Shown: positions 24,891 to 28,825 of the stretch, one piece after another | Layout of the letters: each line of letters opens with the position of its first letter | How positions within the stretch are numbered: the stretch's first letter is position 1 | Source of the DNA: UBA7985 sp002690455 | Lineage (GTDB): Bacteria; Pseudomonadota; Alphaproteobacteria; UBA7985 | Direction of reading: 5' to 3' | DNA length: 28,825 nucleotides | NCBI GenBank assembly: GCA_965662775.1 | Contig: CBFIIW010000022.1 | Coordinates: 1 to 28,825, forward strand | Notes under the pieces: model-generated | Told to the model about the DNA's origin: nothing | Database searches by the model: none | The model's input: the letters and a program-made list of their open reading frames with translations, nothing else | Position numbers and translations under genes: made by a program

Positions 24891-26648
24891 GTGCTCACGA
24901 CCTTGTCCATTCGTGATTTTGTCTTGATCGACCAGCTCAACCTTGAGCTGGGGATGGGACTTACCACGCTGACCGGGGAAACCGGTGCAGGCAAGTCGAT
25001 CCTGCTTGATGCTTTGGGTGTCTGCATTGGCCTGCGCGCCAGCCCCGACATGGTGCGCAGCGGTGCGCGCCAAGCATCGATCACGGCGGCCTTTGACGTT
25101 CCTGATCGACACCCGGTGTATCACGAGTTGCGCGAACTGGGTCTGCAGATCGACGACAGCACACTGGTGCTGCGGCGAGTGATCCAGTCGGACGGCCGTA
25201 GTCGGGCCTTTGTCAACGATGCCCCCACCTCGGCGGGGACGTTGCGCCGATTGGGTGAGACCATGGTAGAGATACAGGGGCAGTTCGATCTGCACGGTCT
25301 GCTCTCTCCCAGTCATCACCGCAGTGTGCTCGATACATTCGCCGGGCATGGTCGACTGCTCGCGGCTGTTCAGCGGTGTCATGAGACATTGCAGAACGCG
25401 CAGGATGATCTTGACAGCGCGCGGGACGATCTTGCGCAGGCCCAGCGAGAGGAATCTTACCTCCGCCACGCAACTGAAGAGCTGGAAGCGCTGGCACCGG
25501 AGGTCGGCGAAGTCGCCCGGCTGGAAGGCCGACGCGGACTGCTGGCCAATATGGCAGGGGTACAGGAAGCCGTGGACCAAGCTGCCCGTGCCCTATACGG
25601 CGGGTCAGCCAGCGCCAATAGCAGCGACGGCGGTGCCGACGTCACTGGGGGAACGGGTGATAATCCGGGTCAAGGCGCCGACGCGCTGCTGAATCACGCC
25701 TTCCGAGCGCTCCAGCGCGCTGCGGAGCGTGGGGGTGGCAATGCGCTCCAACCCGTGCTGGCAGCGGTTGATCGTGCAGCGGTCGAAGTGAACGAAGCAC
25801 TGGCACAATTGCAAGTGGTTGAGCGGGCGCTGGAGGCGGATCCGGCGGCATTAGCGCAGGTCGAAGACAGGCTGTTTCGCTATCGCGAGTTGGCGCGCAA
25901 GCACAGTGGCACGCCCGACGATCTCTTACCCCTGCTTGAGCGGTTCCGCCGTGGGCTCGAAGCGCTGGATGACAGCAGTGCGCATATGGATGCGCTGGAG
26001 ATTGCACTGGAACAGGCGCGAGCCCAATACGACAACGCGGCTCAGAACCTCAGCGCCTCGCGGCGTGAGGCTGCAGCTCGTTTGGATCAAACCGTTATGA
26101 GGGAATTACCGGTCCTTAAACTGGAACAAGCGCAGTTCAGGACGGAACTGGACAGTGACCCCGGTGCGCGAGGTGTGCTGGGGATCGATACTGTCACCTT
26201 TACAGCAGCGACCAATGCCGGTTCAGCCTTTACCGGGATTCAGAAGACCGCTTCAGGGGGTGAGTTGTCGCGGTTCCTGCTGGCGCTAAAAGTAGCACTG
26301 GCCAACGACAATCCGCTGCCAACGCTGGTATTTGACGAGGTCGATGCAGGCGTAGGTGGGGCAACGGCAGAGGCTGTGGGCAGACGGCTGCAGGAGCTGG
26401 CCAAACGGGTGCAGGTGCTGGTCGTCACCCACAGCCCACAGGTCGCCGCCAAGGGTGCGCATCATCTGCGGGTTTCCAAGGGCCAAGGCGTGGTGACACG
26501 GCCCGGCGCGCCCATCATTACTACGGACGTGAGGCCTTTGAGTGTCGAGGATCGACGGCTGGAAATCGCGCGTATGCTCGCAGGTGACAGTCTGACCCCC
26601 GAGGCTGAAGCAGCGGCGCAGGCGCTTCTTCGAGGCAGCCAGCTATGA
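24891..26648 (+). CDS. recN: DNA repair protein RecN
   Basis: SMC-like ATPase that acts in double-strand-break repair. It has 585 residues, longer than E. coli RecN (553). Walker A is GETGAGKS (29-36); a coiled-coil arm spans about 150-420; the ABC signature is KTASGGELSRFLLALK, Walker B is LVFDEVDAGVGG (479-490), and HSPQVAAKGAHHLRVSK follows. The extra length comes partly from a Gly/Ser/Asp-rich segment at 237-262 in the coil, probably a disordered loop. The start is GTG, supported by GAGGGG 5 bases upstream; the nearby ATG 24878 is out of frame. The stop overlaps ligA by 4 bases. Confidence 0.96.
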   Translation: MLTTLSIRDFVLIDQLNLELGMGLTTLTGETGAGKSILLDALGVCIGLRASPDMVRSGARQASITAAFDVPDRHPVYHELRELGLQIDDSTLVLRRVIQSDGRSRAFVNDAPTSAGTLRRLGETMVEIQGQFDLHGLLSPSHHRSVLDTFAGHGRLLAAVQRCHETLQNAQDDLDSARDDLAQAQREESYLRHATEELEALAPEVGEVARLEGRRGLLANMAGVQEAVDQAARALYGGSASANSSDGGADVTGGTGDNPGQGADALLNHAFRALQRAAERGGGNALQPVLAAVDRAAVEVNEALAQLQVVERALEADPAALAQVEDRLFRYRELARKHSGTPDDLLPLLERFRRGLEALDDSSAHMDALEIALEQARAQYDNAAQNLSASRREAAARLDQTVMRELPVLKLEQAQFRTELDSDPGARGVLGIDTVTFTAATNAGSAFTGIQKTASGGELSRFLLALKVALANDNPLPTLVFDEVDAGVGGATAEAVGRRLQELAKRVQVLVVTHSPQVAAKGAHHLRVSKGQGVVTRPGAPIITTDVRPLSVEDRRLEIARMLAGDSLTPEAEAAAQALLRGSQL

Positions 26649-28732
26649 ATGAGATTGACCAGCGGTCCCCGGATATCCCAAGCGACCGGCTTATGGCGGA
26701 AACCAGGCTTGGCTCTGTGCGCGCACGCATGCAGGAGGCCGAAGCCGCTTACTACCAGCATGATGACCCCATTATCAGTGATGCTGACTACGACGCTCTG
26801 CGGGCCGAGGTGGTGGCTATCGAGGCTCGCTTTCCCGATCTTGTAACCGAGGACAGCCCCAGCCAGACCGTCGGTGCAGCGCCGGCCGGTGGCTTTGCCA
26901 AGGTTGCCCACGCGCGCCCTATGCTATCGCTTTCCAACGCCTTTGATGACGATGACGTGGTGGAGTTCTTTGGTCGCGTCCGCCGCTTTCTGAGTTTGGA
27001 CGATAACGAACCTGTCGAGTTGACCTGCGAGCCCAAAATCGATGGACTGTCCGCCGCGCTGACCTATCAGAATGGCACATTTCAACTCGGTGCGACGCGG
27101 GGTGATGGTGCTGTGGGCGAGAACATTACTGAAAACCTTCGCACACTACCCAACGTGCCTGGCCAATTGAGTGGGGATGGCTTTCCTGACGTGCTGGAGG
27201 TGCGGGGGGAGGTCTATATGGCCAAAGCAGACTTCGCCGCCATGAATGCGCGGCTGGAGGCCGAGGGCAAAAAGGTCTTTGCAAACCCAAGGAACGCGGC
27301 GGCGGGGAGCCTGCGCCAGCTCGACCCAAGCATCACAGCATCGCGACCACTGAGATTTTTCGCCTATTCTCTGGGACAGGTGTCCAGCCCGGTTGGCGAA
27401 ACCCATTGGCAGCTTCTGAACCGGCTGTCGAACTGGGGCTTTTCGACAAACCCGCTCAACCGATTATGCCGGACGGTGGAAGATGTACTGGCCTTTCATC
27501 ATGATATTGAGACACGGCGAGCGGACCTTCCGTATGACATCGATGGGGTTGTCTACAAAGTTAACCGCTTCGATTTTCAGAGCAGGATGGGACAGGTCAG
27601 CCGCTCACCGCGTTGGGCCATTGCACATAAATTTCCCGCGGAGCGAGCGGTGACGCTGCTCCGTGAAATAACGCTGCAGGTCGGCCGAACCGGAGCGCTG
27701 ACGCCTGTGGCGAACCTGGAACCGGTAACGGTGGGCGGCGTTGTGGTATCCAGGGCGACGCTACACAACGAAGATGAACTGGGCCGCAAGGACATTCGCG
27801 CAGGCGATACTGTGGTGATCCAACGCGCGGGCGACGTGATCCCCCAGGTCGTAGAGGTGCTGCGAGACCGGCGACCGCCAGGTAGTGCTGCCTTCGTGTT
27901 TCCCGATGCCTGTCCGGTCTGCGGGTCACCCTCAGTCCGACCAGAGGGCGAGGCTGTGCGGCGCTGCACCGGTGATCTGGTCTGTGGGGCGCAAGTGGTT
28001 GAGCGGCTGAAGCACTTTGTCGCTCGCGATGCGCTGGACATCGACGGCTTTGGCGCCAAGAATATTGAGCAGTTCTTCAGCTTTGGCTGGCTGCGGCGTC
28101 CCGGAGATGTTTTCCGCTTGGGCGCACTGGAGGCTGAGATTGCCGGGCTCGAAGGCTGGGGAGCGACCTCCGCTGCAAACCTTCGGGCCTCGATCGAAGC
28201 GAGACGCGAAATCCCGCTGGACCGGCTATTGTTCGGGCTTGGGATCCGGCAGGTGGGTCAAACCACGGCGCGGTTACTGGCCCGCCGGTTTGAAACGTCA
28301 GCCGCTTTGTTTGGGCACTTCGTGCGGGTCGCTGAAGGCGACATCGTTGCGCAGACCGAGATGCTGGATATCGACGGCATCGGCCCCAGCGTGGTGGAAG
28401 ATATCAAACAATTTTTTGCCAACGCGGATAACCGGGCAGTGGTGGAAGATCTCCTCAGTGAGGTTCAGGTGCAGGCGGTGGCGCCGCCAGTAGTCAGTGA
28501 AGGTGCTAAGCTGGCAGGCAAGACTGTGGTGTTTACGGGCACATTGACCCGAATGTCGCGGGCTGAGGCTAAAGCCAGAGCCGAGGCACTGGGCGCGAAG
28601 GTAGCCGGATCAGTATCCAAGAAAACAAGTTTGGTTGTCATCGGTCAGGATGCCGGGACAAAGGCAAAGAAGGCGGCCGCGTTAGAATTGGACATCATGG
28701 ATGAAGATCAGTGGATAGCCTTTCTGGAGTAA
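26645..28732 (+). CDS. ligA: NAD-dependent DNA ligase
   Basis: Seals nicks in replication and repair using NAD+. It has 695 residues, a typical length. Order of domains: N-terminal Ia domain with YYQHDDPIISDADYDAL, adenylation domain with the nucleotide-accepting Lys131 in KIDG, the OB fold with GRTGALTPVA, the zinc finger (Cys423, Cys426, Cys441, Cys447), the helix-hairpin-helix region with DGIGPSVVEDI, and a C-terminal BRCT domain (about 617-695, starting LAGKTVVFTGTL). All key residues are present. It is translated from an ATGA overlap with recN. A palindromic repeat follows 16 bases after the stop. Confidence 0.97.
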   Translation: MNEIDQRSPDIPSDRLMAETRLGSVRARMQEAEAAYYQHDDPIISDADYDALRAEVVAIEARFPDLVTEDSPSQTVGAAPAGGFAKVAHARPMLSLSNAFDDDDVVEFFGRVRRFLSLDDNEPVELTCEPKIDGLSAALTYQNGTFQLGATRGDGAVGENITENLRTLPNVPGQLSGDGFPDVLEVRGEVYMAKADFAAMNARLEAEGKKVFANPRNAAAGSLRQLDPSITASRPLRFFAYSLGQVSSPVGETHWQLLNRLSNWGFSTNPLNRLCRTVEDVLAFHHDIETRRADLPYDIDGVVYKVNRFDFQSRMGQVSRSPRWAIAHKFPAERAVTLLREITLQVGRTGALTPVANLEPVTVGGVVVSRATLHNEDELGRKDIRAGDTVVIQRAGDVIPQVVEVLRDRRPPGSAAFVFPDACPVCGSPSVRPEGEAVRRCTGDLVCGAQVVERLKHFVARDALDIDGFGAKNIEQFFSFGWLRRPGDVFRLGALEAEIAGLEGWGATSAANLRASIEARREIPLDRLLFGLGIRQVGQTTARLLARRFETSAALFGHFVRVAEGDIVAQTEMLDIDGIGPSVVEDIKQFFANADNRAVVEDLLSEVQVQAVAPPVVSEGAKLAGKTVVFTGTLTRMSRAEAKARAEALGAKVAGSVSKKTSLVVIGQDAGTKAKKAAALELDIMDEDQWIAFLE

Positions 28733-28748
28733 CCCCATCCTGACCAGA

Positions 28749-28800
28749 TTGCGCGTGGGAGGGCCGAAGGCCGCGAAGCGGCTGAGGCCCGAGCGCGCAA
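28749..28800 (+). repeat. Palindromic repeat element, copy 2 (downstream of ligA)
   Basis: It has the same block layout as the element at 28-75, again in the sense direction of the gene upstream: GCGCGTGGGAG (28751-28761), GCCGCGAAGCGGC (28770-28782) and CGAGCGCGC (28790-28798). The outer stem is 7 perfect pairs (TTGCGCG with CGCGCAA), the middle stem GGCC/GGCC, and the inner hairpin GCCGC/GCGGC with a GAA loop. There is no T-run. The bases after it (28801-28825) carry no feature I can support. Confidence 0.7.
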
Positions 28801-28825
28801 CGCCGCCTGAAGCCATTCATCTCAA

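Overview
The window is a chromosomal segment of a GC-rich alphaproteobacterium carrying one long division and cell-wall (dcw) cluster, all on the + strand from about 3660 to 22894, followed by an lpxC-bamD-recN-ligA block. The order murD-ftsW-murG-murC-murB-ddl-ftsQ-ftsA-ftsZ-lpxC-bamD-recN-ligA, the FtsZ C-terminal peptide ending in IPAFLRRQ, and the DNPR motif of a meso-diaminopimelate-adding MurE all fit an alphaproteobacterium. I cannot name the genus from sequence alone.

Layout. 1-140: a palindromic repeat element downstream of pccA. 141-2117 (minus): the biotin-carrying alpha subunit of propionyl-CoA carboxylase. 2343-3029: a TerB plus J-domain co-chaperone. 3035-3436: RNase P RNA. 3437-3662: an AT-rich leader that probably drives the dcw cluster; mraZ, which often precedes rsmH, is absent. 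3663-18092: rsmH, ftsL, ftsI, murE, murF, mraY, murD, ftsW, murG, murC, murB, ddl, very tightly packed, many by 4-nt stop/start overlaps. 18080-22894: ftsQ, ftsA, ftsZ, spaced by larger gaps that probably hold extra regulation. A clear intrinsic terminator follows ftsZ. 23020-28732: lpxC, bamD, recN, ligA. 28749-28800: a second copy of the palindromic repeat seen at the left end.

Together the cluster encodes cytoplasmic peptidoglycan precursor synthesis (MurB-F, Ddl), the lipid-linked steps (MraY, MurG), the septal polymerase and transpeptidase (FtsW, FtsI), and the divisome scaffold (FtsL, FtsQ, FtsA, FtsZ). The distal block adds outer-membrane biogenesis (LpxC, BamD) and DNA repair and replication (RecN, LigA).

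Most of the window is ordinary, well-conserved housekeeping sequence. The best leads are: the repeat at both window ends, whose middle stem shows compensatory base changes; an unusually long FtsZ with a linker of about 360 residues; an AT-rich 3' end of ftsQ (31% GC over 130 bases); a terminator-plus-hairpin arrangement just before lpxC; and a possible 29-codon leader ORF running into the ftsZ start.
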